Notes under the pieces: model-generated
Seen by the model: the letters and a program-made list of their open reading frames with translations, nothing else
The model's database searches: none
Told to the model about the DNA's origin: nothing
Shown here: one piece after another, positions 1-8,606 of the stretch
How the letters are laid out: every line of letters starts with the position of its first letter
Numbering within the stretch: the stretch's first letter is position 1
Made by a program: the position numbers and the translations under genes
Source: Ruminococcus sp.
Lineage (GTDB): Bacteria > Bacillota > Clostridia > Oscillospirales > Acutalibacteraceae
Length of the DNA stretch: 32,102 nucleotides
NCBI GenBank assembly: GCA_023665555.1
Contig: JAMPDR010000028.1
Span: 1 to 32,102 of the forward strand
Reading direction: 5' to 3'

Positions 1-113
1 CATATTTTGAAGTTACTTCTCTTTTTATTGGGTCACATCATTTTATCACATACAAAATTATGAAAAAATCAAAATTGTTCAGACCGATTTTGCGGCAAAG
101 TGCAAATTGTGAC

Positions 114-142
114 TTGACATTTGCTGCGTATTCTGCTAGAAT
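114..142 (+). promoter_or_regulatory. Sigma-A promoter of tRNA-Ser
   Basis: TTGACA at 114-119 and TAGAAT at 137-142 with a 17-bp spacer, ending about 57 bp before the mature tRNA. The first 113 bases are AT-rich and show no gene or other signal that I can support. Confidence 0.8.
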
Positions 143-199
143 AAGTGGCAGTTGTTAAGCAGTGTTACAATATATTTTTCGTTGCTTAAGCCAATATAT

Positions 200-288
200 G
201 GAGACGTATCGAAGCGGTCATAACGGGGCGCACTCGAAATGCGTTTGCCTTAACGGGCACGAGAGTTCGAATCTCTCCGTCTCCGCCA
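200..288 (+). tRNA. tRNA-Ser(CGA)
   Basis: This is a complete class II tRNA. The acceptor stem GGAGACG (200-206) pairs with CGTCTCC (278-284), followed by discriminator G and an encoded CCA. The anticodon stem GCGCA/TGCGT closes the loop CTCGAAA, giving anticodon CGA, which reads UCG serine codons. A long variable arm and the T-arm GAGAG-TTCGAAT-CTCTC fit tRNA-Ser. The mobile-element scrap region begins soon after it, so it may once have served as an integration target, but I found no convincing repeat of its 3' end. Confidence 0.96.
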
Positions 289-317
289 TCAAGAGACAAT
301 AAAAAAGATATTGTCCC

Positions 318-346
318 CGAAAACCCCGATTTTATCGGGGTTTTCG
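318..346 (+). terminator. Terminator after tRNA-Ser
   Basis: The 13-bp perfect stem CGAAAACCCCGAT / ATCGGGGTTTTCG has a 3-nt loop and lies 30 nt after the tRNA. The T tract is inside the 3' arm rather than after it. Confidence 0.7.
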
Positions 347-454
347 CCGTTTTAGGCGACATTTTTTCGAGAGTCAATTTCGTAGATATAAAAAGGCTAT
401 TTTCCCTTTGCGTAAAGGTTCGAACTCTCACGACAACTGAATATCAACCAAATC

Positions 455-488
455 AGGCAGATAGAAGAAAAATCTATCTGCCTTTTTG
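455..488 (+). terminator. Intrinsic terminator
   Basis: The 11-bp perfect stem AGGCAGATAGA / TCTATCTGCCT is followed by TTTTTGTT. No coding gene ends just upstream, so it may be left over from a lost element gene or act as a second stop after the tRNA. Confidence 0.75.
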
Positions 489-510
489 TTGCCCGAAAGG
501 AGCTGACAGA

Positions 511-1242
511 ATGAAAAAACAAACCGATATGCTGTGCATAAAAGAATTGGCACGAACATTTTTGACTCTGGATATAGAAACAACTCCGCACAGTCCTATC
601 ATCGTAAAGCATCCGTTTACCGATACGGGTTTCGTAGGATTTAAAGACAAAGATTATCCGTCGAATCTGTTGGAAGATGAAAATGCCCTGCTCCGATGGC
701 GAGAGCAGATGAAAAGCTTCATCAACAAATGTGACTCGCCGCATCATATTTTTATGCTGCTGACAAAGGCATACCGCATGGTCTTTCTGAAATATGCCGA
801 GCCGTATATGTCGCAGAAAGACTTTTCCGAAATTCTCTCGGATGTATGGACGGAGACGGAAGCGCCGCACAACGATCCGAATTTTACGACAGCAGAGTTT
901 GTTCGTCTTTTCCGGCAAGCTGATCCCTCCTGCCTCATGGATGAGGACGAATATGAGCAGTTTCAGGGTTTGGACGATACGCTGACCGTCTACAGAGGCG
1001 TTACCTCATATAACGCAGACAATGTGAAAGCGCTGTCATGGACGCTGAATCCCGATACCGCTGAGTGGTTTGCCAACCGATTCGATGAGGACGGGACGGT
1101 CTATGAGGCGCAGATTGAGAAAGCTCACATCTATGCTCTGTTCAACGGCAGAAACGAATCCGAAATCGTTGTCGATCCAAAGTATCTGATGGATATAACC
1201 GAATATCAGGAGCAGACGAACGGTTTTGAGCAGACCATGTAA
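511..1242 (+). CDS. Accessory protein with ADP-ribosyltransferase-like C-terminus
   Basis: A 243-residue soluble protein with no signal peptide. The start is set by AAAGGAG (495-501), 9 nt before the ATG. I recognise no named family with certainty. The C-terminal third has the spacing expected of an R-S-E ADP-ribosyltransferase fold: VYRG (R162), LSWT (S176), then NESEIVVDP with E216/E218. The N-terminal two thirds give no domain clue. It is followed after 28 nt by another gene of conjugative-element type, and VirD4 remnants lie downstream, so it is probably ICE cargo. Whether it modifies a protein or nucleic acid cannot be told from sequence. The ART assignment rests on motif order only. Confidence 0.75.
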   Translation: MKKQTDMLCIKELARTFLTLDIETTPHSPIIVKHPFTDTGFVGFKDKDYPSNLLEDENALLRWREQMKSFINKCDSPHHIFMLLTKAYRMVFLKYAEPYMSQKDFSEILSDVWTETEAPHNDPNFTTAEFVRLFRQADPSCLMDEDEYEQFQGLDDTLTVYRGVTSYNADNVKALSWTLNPDTAEWFANRFDEDGTVYEAQIEKAHIYALFNGRNESEIVVDPKYLMDITEYQEQTNGFEQTM

Positions 1243-1270
1243 AATCTTAAAATCTGAAAGGAAAAAGAAA

Positions 1271-1927
1271 ATGACAATTTATCAGCGCGAACTGCTGCGG
1301 CAGTTACCCAAATTTGATTGCACGGGGCAAATGTACAATGAAAGCGGAAAGCTTCATATTTCGGCAAACGGAATCCCACTCGGCATTGCAGGCAAAAAGA
1401 ATGAATTGTATTGGAATCAGGACGGGCAGATCAGAGACAGCTATCGGTCAACACTTGCTTCCATCAGTGATGCAGCAAATTCCATTCGTGAATATGTATC
1501 CCTTTATGAAGCGTCCCCTCCGCTCGGTATTGTCGATCTTCCCGAATACCGCAGGCTTTCCGAATACGGCAATACCGTTCTCGGCGCAATGTACAGCGAG
1601 CAGCACGGATTTATGTTTTCAACATGGCATCAGAACAAAGAACGAAACTATGTAATACACGGAGATTACTCTGCCGATTATGCATACGCAAAAAAATCCT
1701 TTGTCATCCGATCGGGGCTTGTAGATGAAAATCTCATGATCACTTTTGAAGAAGCGGAAAATCTGTACCGATGCATTGATTATGTCAGAGAAAACTGCGA
1801 AACGCTCACCTACGATCAGGAACAGCAGCTCAAAGAACTCACGAGAAAATTGGAATACGGATATCCCCGGCTTGAAGAGAATCCGCCCTCATTCGAGCAG
1901 GACGAATCACCGCAAATGAATATGTAA
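1271..1927 (+). CDS. Conjugative-element accessory protein of unknown function
   Basis: A 218-residue soluble, acidic protein. The ATG at 1271 is chosen over the in-frame start at 1226 because GAAAGGAAAAAG lies just before it and the longer form would overlap the upstream gene. The first 45 or so residues, with repeated short hydrophobic beta-like stretches, are followed by a helical segment and a charged C-terminal tail rich in E, P and Q. I do not recognise an enzyme motif or DNA-binding domain. It is in tandem with the ART-like gene (28-nt gap) and ends at a strong terminator, so the two probably form an operon from an integrative conjugative element. Confidence 0.7.
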   Translation: MTIYQRELLRQLPKFDCTGQMYNESGKLHISANGIPLGIAGKKNELYWNQDGQIRDSYRSTLASISDAANSIREYVSLYEASPPLGIVDLPEYRRLSEYGNTVLGAMYSEQHGFMFSTWHQNKERNYVIHGDYSADYAYAKKSFVIRSGLVDENLMITFEEAENLYRCIDYVRENCETLTYDQEQQLKELTRKLEYGYPRLEENPPSFEQDESPQMNM

Positions 1928-1934
1928 TTTTATC

Positions 1935-1982
1935 AGCCTCCGGCTTTTGTTTTATCTTACTGCAAAAGTCGGAGGCTTTTTG
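1935..1982 (+). terminator. Terminator of the 511-1927 operon
   Basis: AGCCTCCGGCTTTTG pairs with CAAAAGTCGGAGGCT (one G-T pair), followed by a T run. It starts 8 nt after the stop codon. Confidence 0.85.
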
Positions 1983-2010
1983 TATTTACAGACAAAGGAG
2001 AGAAAGAACT

Positions 2011-2040
2011 ATGGCAAGGAAGGTGCAGAGATTATTGTAG
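2011..2040 (+). pseudogene. Truncated gene start (9 codons) at a chimeric join
   Basis: A good ribosome site (AAAGGAGAG, 1995-2003) precedes an ATG that opens a 9-codon frame, MARKVQRLL, then stops. The VirD4 reading frame takes over within the same 20-30 bases in another phase. The simplest reading is that the 5' end of an unrelated gene was joined to the interior of the VirD4 gene around 2020-2030. The stub is too short to identify. Confidence 0.35.
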
Positions 2041-2607
2041 ACAATACGCAGATCACGCTGTTCGGCGGTTTCGCTCCCAACAGCAGCTCGGCAGAGGTAC
2101 TCTCCAAAGCGCTCGGCAGTAGAACGGTAATGAGTGGATCGGTCAGCCGTTCAAAGAATGATCCCTCCCAATCCCTGCAAATGATAGAGCGACCGCTTAT
2201 GACTCCCGACGAACTCAAATCCATGCCGAAAGGACAATTCGTTGTGATGAAAACGGGATTCCATCCGATGAAGGTAAAGCTGAAACTGTTCTTCAAATGG
2301 GGCATCGAATTTAACGAGGATGATCCGTACACCGTAGAGGACAACGGCGGTAGAGAGGTAATCTACGCCGAGAAGAAGGAGATCATGGACGGAATCGTTC
2401 AAAAGTACCACGCCGATTGGCTCATCAAGGAAGAACCGCCGACGGACAGCGAATCCGCAGGCGGTCAGGCGCAGACAGAAAGTCAAAGCAACGAGCCGCA
2501 ACACACTCCGCCGAACAAACCAAAGAATAACGGCGGTGGTCAGGGTACGGCTTTGCGGACGAGCAGGCAGAAACACAACTCACCGCCGAAAGTGCAGGAG
2601 GTAAGCG

Positions 2608-2621
<14 letters not shown>
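2028..2621 (+). pseudogene. VirD4/TraG coupling protein, C-terminal fragment
   Basis: This fragment matches the last part of the type IV secretion coupling ATPase (VirD4/TraG) that links the relaxosome to the mating channel in Tn1549-like elements. The recognisable stretch runs LGSRTV, DPSQSLQ, RPLMTPDELKSMPKG, VMKTG and HPMK, followed by a hydrophilic Q/P/N-rich tail. The N-terminal membrane segments and the Walker A and B motifs are absent: full-length proteins are roughly 600 residues, and only about 198 codons remain. The frame is open further upstream to 1947, but that part has no VirD4 similarity and overlaps the terminator. It overlaps the start of the following helix-turn-helix gene, an order typical of these elements. 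Confidence 0.8.
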
Positions 2622-3322
<701 letters not shown>

Positions 3323-3324
3323 CC

Positions 3325-3390
3325 ATGAAAAGAATATTTGCGTTACTTTTAACCTGCGCACTGCTTGCTTGGATGCAGAACTCCCTCTGA
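3325..3390 (+). pseudogene. Signal-peptide stub of a lipoprotein or secreted protein
   Basis: AAAGGAATTTAACC followed by ATG opens a 21-codon frame, MKRIFALLLTCALLA, that has the Lys/Arg start and hydrophobic core of an export signal, then runs into foreign codons and stops. It starts 2 nt after the stop of the reductase half. The mature protein is missing, so it cannot be named. The join to the next fragment is near 3370. Confidence 0.45.
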
Positions 3391-3676
3391 CAGAGAAAAA
3401 AGCATCTGTGCAATGTTTGACTCGTTCTGCGTTACCGTTATACGGAATTGCAGCAGAAATCTAAAACGGGCAGCGGAAAACAGAAGAAAATACGACGCCA
3501 CCGGCGAGGATTCGGTGGACTACCTTATTGAACTGCTTTCCCACGAGGACACCTATGAGTCGGAGCAGTTGGTGTTTTATGCGGACGGCTACCCTTGTGT
3601 CGTAGAAAGCGAAAGAATGTATAAAGCACTACGATCCTTGCCGGATAATCAGCGATTGGTTCTGCTCTATTACTTT
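3389..3676 (+). pseudogene. Sigma-70-like regulator of a conjugative element, fragment
   Basis: The frame reads REKSICAMFDSFCVTVIRN, NLKRAAENRRKY, YLIELLSHEDTY, YADGYPCVV and LRSLPDNQRLVLLYYF. This matches the small sigma-factor-like proteins of Tn916/Tn1549-type elements: the MFDSFCxTVxRN start and the LP-x-x-Q-R region just before sigma region 4. Both ends are lost. There is no start with a ribosome site, and after YYF (3676) the sequence continues as unrelated AT-rich DNA although the frame stays open to 3811. The promoter-recognition helix-turn-helix is therefore missing and the fragment should be inactive. Confidence 0.65.
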
Positions 3677-3740
3677 TGTCCCTTCTCGTTTGCTTCCATT
3701 ATTTTCTGCTCGAAATTCAAAAAATATTTTCAATTATGTA

Positions 3741-3769
3741 TTGCTTTTGTCCGCACAATCGTGTATAAT
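3741..3769 (+). promoter_or_regulatory. Promoter of the toxin-antitoxin pair
   Basis: TTGCTT at 3741-3746 and TATAAT at 3764-3769 with a 17-bp spacer, 44 bp before the antitoxin start. Confidence 0.75.
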
Positions 3770-3812
3770 AGAGATGGATCAAGAAATCATAACTTTGAAA
3801 GGAGTTTTTGAT

Positions 3813-4115
3813 ATGGCAAAATCAGCAAATCTTTATGCACGAATCGAACCGGATTTGAAGGAACAGGCGGAGAGCATCCTTAACGCCCTCGGTATTCCTG
3901 CGTCTAACGCAATTACTATGTTTTACAGACAGATTATTTTGAACAAAGGTCTGCCTTTTGAGGTGAAGCTACCGAATCATCCGCTGGATATCAGTCTTAT
4001 GACCGCAGAGCAGTTCGACGCAGAACTATCGAAAGGATATGAGGATATCCGGGAGGGACGCACAATTCCCATGGAGCAGGCTTTTTCCGAAATCCGTAAG
4101 GAATGCGGCATATGA
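3813..4115 (+). CDS. relB: RelB/DinJ-family antitoxin
   Basis: A 100-residue antitoxin of a type II toxin-antitoxin pair. The N-terminus, LYARIEPDLKEQAESIL followed by NALGIPASNAITMFYRQI, is the ribbon-helix-helix DNA-binding and dimer module of the RelB/DinJ family. The acidic C-terminal half (from about residue 60) is the part expected to wrap and neutralise the toxin. The ATG at 3813 is chosen because GAAAGGAG lies 8 nt before it; the frame is open upstream but without a better start. It overlaps the toxin by ATGA, so the two are translationally coupled. Such pairs usually repress their own promoter, here at 3741-3769. Confidence 0.9.
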   Translation: MAKSANLYARIEPDLKEQAESILNALGIPASNAITMFYRQIILNKGLPFEVKLPNHPLDISLMTAEQFDAELSKGYEDIREGRTIPMEQAFSEIRKECGI

Positions 4116-4435
4116 CATATAGAATTGAAATTACCGCTACTGCGAAAAGAGATTTAATCGATATTTTTTCCTATATCGCAACCGATCTCGGTTCTCCGCA
4201 GACGGCGGCAGGACAGCTTGAGCGCCTGGAAAAAGCGATTTCGTCTTTGGATCAGATGCCGGAGCGGTTTCGCAAATATGAAAAAGGGATATGGCAGGAG
4301 CGAAATCTTCGCATTATGCCTGTTGACAATTACCTTGTCTTTTATATCCCGAATCATGATAAAGCTGTTGTTACCGTTATGCGTGTAATGTATGGCGGAC
4401 GGGATATTGACAGGCATTTGAGAGAGATGCAATAA
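4112..4435 (+). CDS. relE: RelE/ParE-family toxin
   Basis: A 107-residue basic protein of the RelE/ParE fold. It has MTYRIEITATAKRDLIDI at the N-terminus, a central helix pair with RLEKAI and LDQMPERF, RIMPVDNYLVFY in the core strands, and a C-terminal VMRVMYGGRDIDRHL, the usual ending of this family. RelE members cut mRNA on the ribosome and ParE members poison gyrase; the sequence does not decide which. The start is the ATG that overlaps the antitoxin stop. It appears intact and may be the only functional cargo left in this decayed stretch, consistent with the addictive retention of such pairs. Confidence 0.9.
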   Translation: MTYRIEITATAKRDLIDIFSYIATDLGSPQTAAGQLERLEKAISSLDQMPERFRKYEKGIWQERNLRIMPVDNYLVFYIPNHDKAVVTVMRVMYGGRDIDRHLREMQ

Positions 4436-4453
4436 CGATCTAAATAATCTATG

Positions 4454-4482
4454 AAAGAGTCGAGAAATCGGCTCTTTTATTT
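4454..4482 (+). terminator. Terminator of the toxin-antitoxin operon
   Basis: AAAGAGTCGA pairs with TCGGCTCTTT around a GAAA loop, followed by a T-rich tail. It starts 18 nt after the toxin stop. Confidence 0.85.
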
Positions 4483-4508
4483 TGCCCGGAAAGTCCGGGC
4501 ATTTTTTA
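4483..4508 (+). terminator. Second, GC-rich intrinsic terminator
   Basis: TGCCCGGA / TCCGGGCA with a 3-nt loop, followed by six T. It stands back-to-back with the previous terminator and probably came with the phage fragment that starts just after it. Confidence 0.88.
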
Positions 4509-4534
4509 TGCCGTTTTGAGGGAGGTGACACGGT

Positions 4535-5629
4535 ATGGCAGACAATTTCGGACTGAAAATCGGTCTTGAGGGCGAAAAGGAATTCAAGAAGGCGTTGTCT
4601 GATATCAACTCGTCCTTCAAGGTTCTCGGCTCGGAAATGAAACTGGTTTCTTCCCAGTTCGATAAAAACGATAACTCGGTGCAGGCACTCACCGCCAGGA
4701 ACACCGTCCTGAACAAGGAGATCGAAGCACAAAAGCAGAAGATCGAAACCCTCCGCTCGGCTCTCGAAAACGCCGCTTCCTCCTTTGGGGAAAACGATAA
4801 GCGGACGCAGAACTGGCAGATTCAGCTTAACAACGCAGAGGCCGCCCTCAACGGCATGGAGCGAGAACTCAAGCAGAACAACGACGCCCTGGACAAAGCC
4901 GCCGAGGAATTTAACGACGCCGAAAAACAGGCGGATGAATTCGGTGACGAGATCAAGGATACCGGCAGGGACGCCGATGAAGCGGGCGGAAAGTTTGAAA
5001 AGCTGGGCGGTGTTTTGAAGGGAGTCGGCGTCGCTGTCGGTGCGGCTATGGCAGCAATCGGCACTGCCGCCGCTGCCGCAGGAAAAAAGCTCTACGACAT
5101 GGCAAACGATGTGGCGGCAGTGGGCGACAACATCGACAAAATGAGCCAAAGGCTTGGTCTCTCCCGTGAAGCCTATCAGGAATGGGACTATGTCCTGTCC
5201 CAGAGCGGCGTGGATATTGACAGCGTGCAGACGGGTATGAAAACCCTGACGAACACCATCGACGACGCTAAAAACGGCACGGACAAGGCAATCGAAAAGT
5301 TCACACGGCTTGGTATCTCTACCGAAGACCTGGCAAACAAATCCCGCGAAGATATCTTTGCCATGACCATCGCAGGCTTGCAGCGGATGACGGACGATAC
5401 CGAAAAAGCCGCCCTCGCCAACGATATGTTCGGCAAAAGCGGACAGGAGATGATCCCGCTTCTGAATCAGACGGCCGAGTCTACACAGGAGCTTATCGAC
5501 AAAGCCAACGAAATGGGCATGGTCATGAGTGACGGCGCTGTGCAGGCGGCTGTGGATTACACCGATGCTATGGACACCTTGAAGCGCACCTTCTCCGGCG
5601 TAAAAAACAACATCGTTGGGAGTTTGTAA
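4535..5629 (+). pseudogene. Phage tail tape-measure protein, N-terminal fragment
   Basis: 364 codons from the start of a tail tape-measure protein, the ruler and DNA-channel component of siphophage tails. Residues 1-130 are helical and coiled-coil, with repeated heptads and many K, E and Q. Residues 165-190 form an Ala/Gly-rich hydrophobic segment (GVAVGAAMAAIGTAAAAAG). After that comes the typical start of the tape-measure core, ANDVAAVGDNIDKMSQRLGL and FGKSGQEMIPLL. The start is well supported by GGGAGGTGAC. Family members are usually over 700 residues; here the frame breaks near 5613, where serine-recombinase sequence begins in another phase. The base composition is visibly more GC-rich than the ABC-3C genes downstream. 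Confidence 0.85.
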
Positions 5630-7011
5630 AGGTATATACGGACGAAGGCATAAGCGGTACAAATACAAAGCACCGTGACGGCTTCAACCAAATGATAGAG
5701 GACGCTTTGGTTGGTAAAATTGATTTGATCGTCACCAAGTCGGTCAGCCGATTTGCAAGAAATACGGTAGACAGCCTGGTAACCGTCCGTAAACTCAGGG
5801 AAAAAGGCGTGGAGGTGTTCTTCGAGAAAGAAAACATTTACACCCTCGACAGCAAGGGCGAATTGCTTATCACCATTATGTCAAGTCTTGCACAGGAAGA
5901 AAGCCGCTCCATTTCCGAAAATGTCACCTGGGGTCAGCGGAAACGCTTCTCGGACGGTAAAGTGTCGCTGCCGTATAAGCAGTTTCTCGGCTATCGCAAA
6001 GGAGAAAATGACCTGCCTGAAATCGTGCCGGAGGAGGCAGATTTGGTGCGTCGAATCTACTCCATGTTCATGCACGGAAAAACAGCCTGCACCATAGCCG
6101 GTCAGCTTACCAAAGAAGGCATTCCGACGCCGGCCGGAAAAAGCAAGTGGCAGACGAGCACTATAAACAGCATTCTCACAAATGAAAAATATAAAGGCTC
6201 GGCTCTTTTGCAGAAAAAATTCACGGTCGATTTTCTTACCAAGACGATGAAAAAGAATGAGGGCGAAGTTCCGCAGTATTTTATTGAGCACAGTCACCCT
6301 GCGATTATCGACCCATTGGAATTCAAGCTGGTGCAGAACGAAATGGAGCGGAGAAAAGCGTTCGGTCGTAGATACAGCGGCGGCAGCGTGTTTTCCTGCC
6401 GAATCGTATGCGGTGATTGCGGAGAATATTTCGGCTCAAAGGTATGGCATTCAAACAGTAAATACCGCACGGTCATCTGGCAATGCAATGCGAAATTTGA
6501 CGGCGATAAAAAGTGCAAAACACCGCACTATACCGAAGAAGAACTGAAGGAGCGTTTCCTTGCCTCCTACAATTCCTTATATGAGAACCGAGAGGCTCTG
6601 CTTGAGGACTGCCGACTCATTCAACAGTCGTTTTCCGATTGTTCGGAGATTGACACCGAAATTTCGGAACTGCGGGCAGAAATTGAGGTAGTGACGGAGC
6701 TTACACACAAATGCATAGCCGAAAACTCCAATACGGCACTTAACCAGGAGGACTACACAGCAAGGTACGAAACCCTGGTGGAACGCTACAATCGGGCAAC
6801 CGATCGCCTTGAAACTCTTGAAAAATCAAAAGCGAAGCGGAGTGCAAAAGCGGACGCCATAGAGGCTTTCATGTTCCGGCTTTCGGAGCAAGACGAACCG
6901 CTCACGGAATTTGACGATGTGCTTTGGCTGACGGTGATTGACAAGGTCACAGCGCACGAGGACGGGCGGTTAGTTTTCAAATTTCAGAACGGTATGGAGA
7001 TAGAGGCGTAA
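5617..7011 (+). pseudogene. Large serine recombinase lacking its catalytic N-terminus
   Basis: This frame encodes about 464 residues of a large serine integrase/transposase of the TnpX/TndX type. It opens inside the resolvase domain at WEFVKVYTDEGISGT, then has KIDLIVTKSVSRFARNTVDSL, the Recombinase domain (about residues 150-250), a zinc ribbon with CGDCG and later C-x5-C cysteines (about 265-305), a long coiled coil, and a conserved C-terminal end. The first 50 or so residues, which carry the nucleophilic serine, are missing, so it cannot catalyse strand exchange. The first in-frame ATG is 5692, but similarity begins at 5617, directly at the join with the tape-measure frame. It may have been the integrase of a lost phage or ICE. 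Confidence 0.88.
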
Positions 7012-7029
7012 ACTATCATATAAAATAAC

Positions 7030-7072
7030 AACTCAAAACCGTCACAGTAACTTGCTGTGACGGTTTTGAGTT
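7030..7072 (+). terminator. Terminator after the recombinase fragment
   Basis: The 18-bp perfect stem AACTCAAAACCGTCACAG / CTGTGACGGTTTTGAGTT has a 7-nt loop. The arms are A- and T-rich at the base, so it could work in both directions. Confidence 0.8.
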
Positions 7073-7096
7073 TGAAGTGATTTTTTACTTTTAGTA

Positions 7097-7125
7097 TTGA
7101 AAATATCACGAACTCGTGATATAAT
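7097..7125 (+). promoter_or_regulatory. Promoter with palindromic operator in its spacer
   Basis: TTGAAA (7097-7102) and TATAAT (7120-7125) have an exact 17-bp spacer. A perfect inverted repeat, ATATCACGA-AC-TCGTGATAT (7103-7122), fills the spacer and runs into the -10 box. A dimeric repressor bound there would block RNA polymerase. The XRE protein encoded 32 bp downstream is the obvious candidate. Confidence 0.85.
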
Positions 7126-7157
7126 AGTTTTAATCTGTAATCTAGGAGAGTAGGTTA

Positions 7158-7379
7158 ATGGCAGTTAGCTATAAAAAATTGTTTCATCTAATGATAGAAA
7201 AAGAGATCTCCAATGTCCAATTACAACAAAGAGCCCAAATCAGTGCAAATGTAATTACTCGTATGAAAAGGAATCAATATATTTCTTTAGAAAGCATTGA
7301 ATATATATGTCGTGCATTAAATTGCGATATAAATGAAATTTTAGAATTCACTTCAGCAGACGAAAAGATTGAACATTAA
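7158..7379 (+). CDS. Small XRE-family repressor of the ABC-3C cassette
   Basis: A 73-residue protein that is almost only a helix-turn-helix (about residues 5-65), with VQLQQRAQISANVITRMKR as the helix-turn-helix and YICRALNCDINEILEF closing the fold, as in Cro/CI-like regulators. AGGAG (7143-7147) lies 10 nt before the ATG. It is the first gene after the palindromic promoter, and its stop is 20 nt before the nuclease-like gene, so it most likely represses the whole four-gene unit, including itself. Codon use is AT-rich like the next three genes and unlike the recombinase fragment upstream. Confidence 0.88.
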   Translation: MAVSYKKLFHLMIEKEISNVQLQQRAQISANVITRMKRNQYISLESIEYICRALNCDINEILEFTSADEKIEH

Positions 7380-7399
7380 AAAGTGAAAGGAGCATGACG

Positions 7400-8602
7400 A
7401 TGATTGAGCATAATATACACGATGCTTCAGGCCAACTATCGGGTTATCTGTATCAGGTGCTTTCTGCACTTCTACTCCTGTTAGGGAGCAGAAATCCCGA
7501 TTCGCAACTTTGCATTGAAAAATTTGATGATGTTACTTTTGTAGAAAAAGATACGCCTCAAATTATGATTCAAGTTAAGCACCAACTTTATCGACGAGGG
7601 AGTTTGAGTGATACTAGCATTGATTATTGGAGAACGATAAAAAGCTGGTGTGATTATATAAAAAACAACGGTCGCTCCAAAGACACAACTGATTTTGTTA
7701 TTATCACAACAGCGAAAGCGCAAAATAACTCAATAGCATTTTATTTGCAAAACATGAGTTCTCGTGATTGGAAAAAAGCACTTGATATTATGCGTCAAAC
7801 GGCAGATTTAAATGCATCAGAGACCAATAAGAGCTATTATGATGCTTTTAATTCATTAAACGATAAGCAACAAGAAACTTTGGTTAAGCATATTTATGTA
7901 TGTGATATGAGTCCTAATATTGGGGAAATAAAAGAAAGTATTATGCCGTATGTACGTGTTATAACACTTCAACCTTTTGAAGATCGTGTATACGAAAAAA
8001 TAGTAGGGTGGTGGATTGTTTCTGCAATTCAATGTTTAATTTCTGATGAACCAGTGTTTATTAGTTATCGACAATTGCAAAAAAAGATGAATGATATTGG
8101 TAGTGAATATAAAGCGGATTCTCTTCCAATAGATGTTGATCCATATTACCAACCGACAGATGATGAATTAGAACAGTTGCCACCTGAAAATAGAATATTC
8201 ATTGAGCAGTTAGGCTTAATAGCTATTTCTAACAGTCGTTTAAAGCGGTGTATTCGAGACTATTATAACGCCTACTGTCAAAGAAGTCAGTGGGTCAGAG
8301 AACAATTACTATTTATCAATGACTTGGAAAAATATGAAAGAAGGCTCGTTGATGAATGGAATAGATTATTCTTGATAATGAAAGAAGATTTGGAGGATTA
8401 TGGTGATCAGCTCACTGAAAATCAGAAGCAGTTTGCAGGAAAAAAGTTATTTGGCGAAATTGAAAATTTGTCATTGCCAATAAGAAGTAATGTTCCAGAT
8501 CCATTTATTATGCGTGGTACATATCATGAACTTGCTAATCAACTTTCCGTTGGATGGCATGTTGATTTTATGGATCGCTTATGTAAAATATTAAAGGGGT
8601 GA
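7400..8602 (+). CDS. ABC-3C system effector, nuclease-like N-terminus
   Basis: A 400-residue protein and first component of an ABC three-component (ABC-3C) system. The N-terminus, GQLSGYLYQVLSALLLL, then E40, D43/D44 and QVK at 58-60, follows the PD-(D/E)xK pattern of restriction-endonuclease-fold effectors related to DUF4297. The region SDTSIDYWRTIKSWCDYI is characteristic of these proteins. The C-terminal part (about 250-400) should be the ABC-3C C-terminal domain that docks with the partners. The start is ATG 7400, not 7394: AAAGGAG ends at 7392, leaving a workable 7-nt gap only to 7400. Expected role, by family and context: DNA cleavage triggered through the ATPase, perhaps during phage attack. 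No activity is shown by sequence alone. Confidence 0.82.
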   Translation: MIEHNIHDASGQLSGYLYQVLSALLLLLGSRNPDSQLCIEKFDDVTFVEKDTPQIMIQVKHQLYRRGSLSDTSIDYWRTIKSWCDYIKNNGRSKDTTDFVIITTAKAQNNSIAFYLQNMSSRDWKKALDIMRQTADLNASETNKSYYDAFNSLNDKQQETLVKHIYVCDMSPNIGEIKESIMPYVRVITLQPFEDRVYEKIVGWWIVSAIQCLISDEPVFISYRQLQKKMNDIGSEYKADSLPIDVDPYYQPTDDELEQLPPENRIFIEQLGLIAISNSRLKRCIRDYYNAYCQRSQWVREQLLFINDLEKYERRLVDEWNRLFLIMKEDLEDYGDQLTENQKQFAGKKLFGEIENLSLPIRSNVPDPFIMRGTYHELANQLSVGWHVDFMDRLCKILKG

Positions 8603-8606
8603 TGGT

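Noticed and set aside
416-436. GGTTCGAACTCTCACG, resembling a tRNA T-arm, as an att-site remnant
   Set aside because: No acceptor or anticodon arm is present and only a few bases agree with the 3' end of the tRNA-Ser at 200-288, so an attachment repeat cannot be claimed.
397-918. 173-codon minus-strand frame over the ART-like gene
   Set aside because: No ribosome site, crosses a terminator hairpin and is opposite a gene with good start signals.
4154-5668. 504-codon minus-strand open frame
   Set aside because: It lies opposite the toxin and tape-measure genes, which have recognisable domains and ribosome sites. The minus frame has neither, and is open only because of codon bias in the plus strand.
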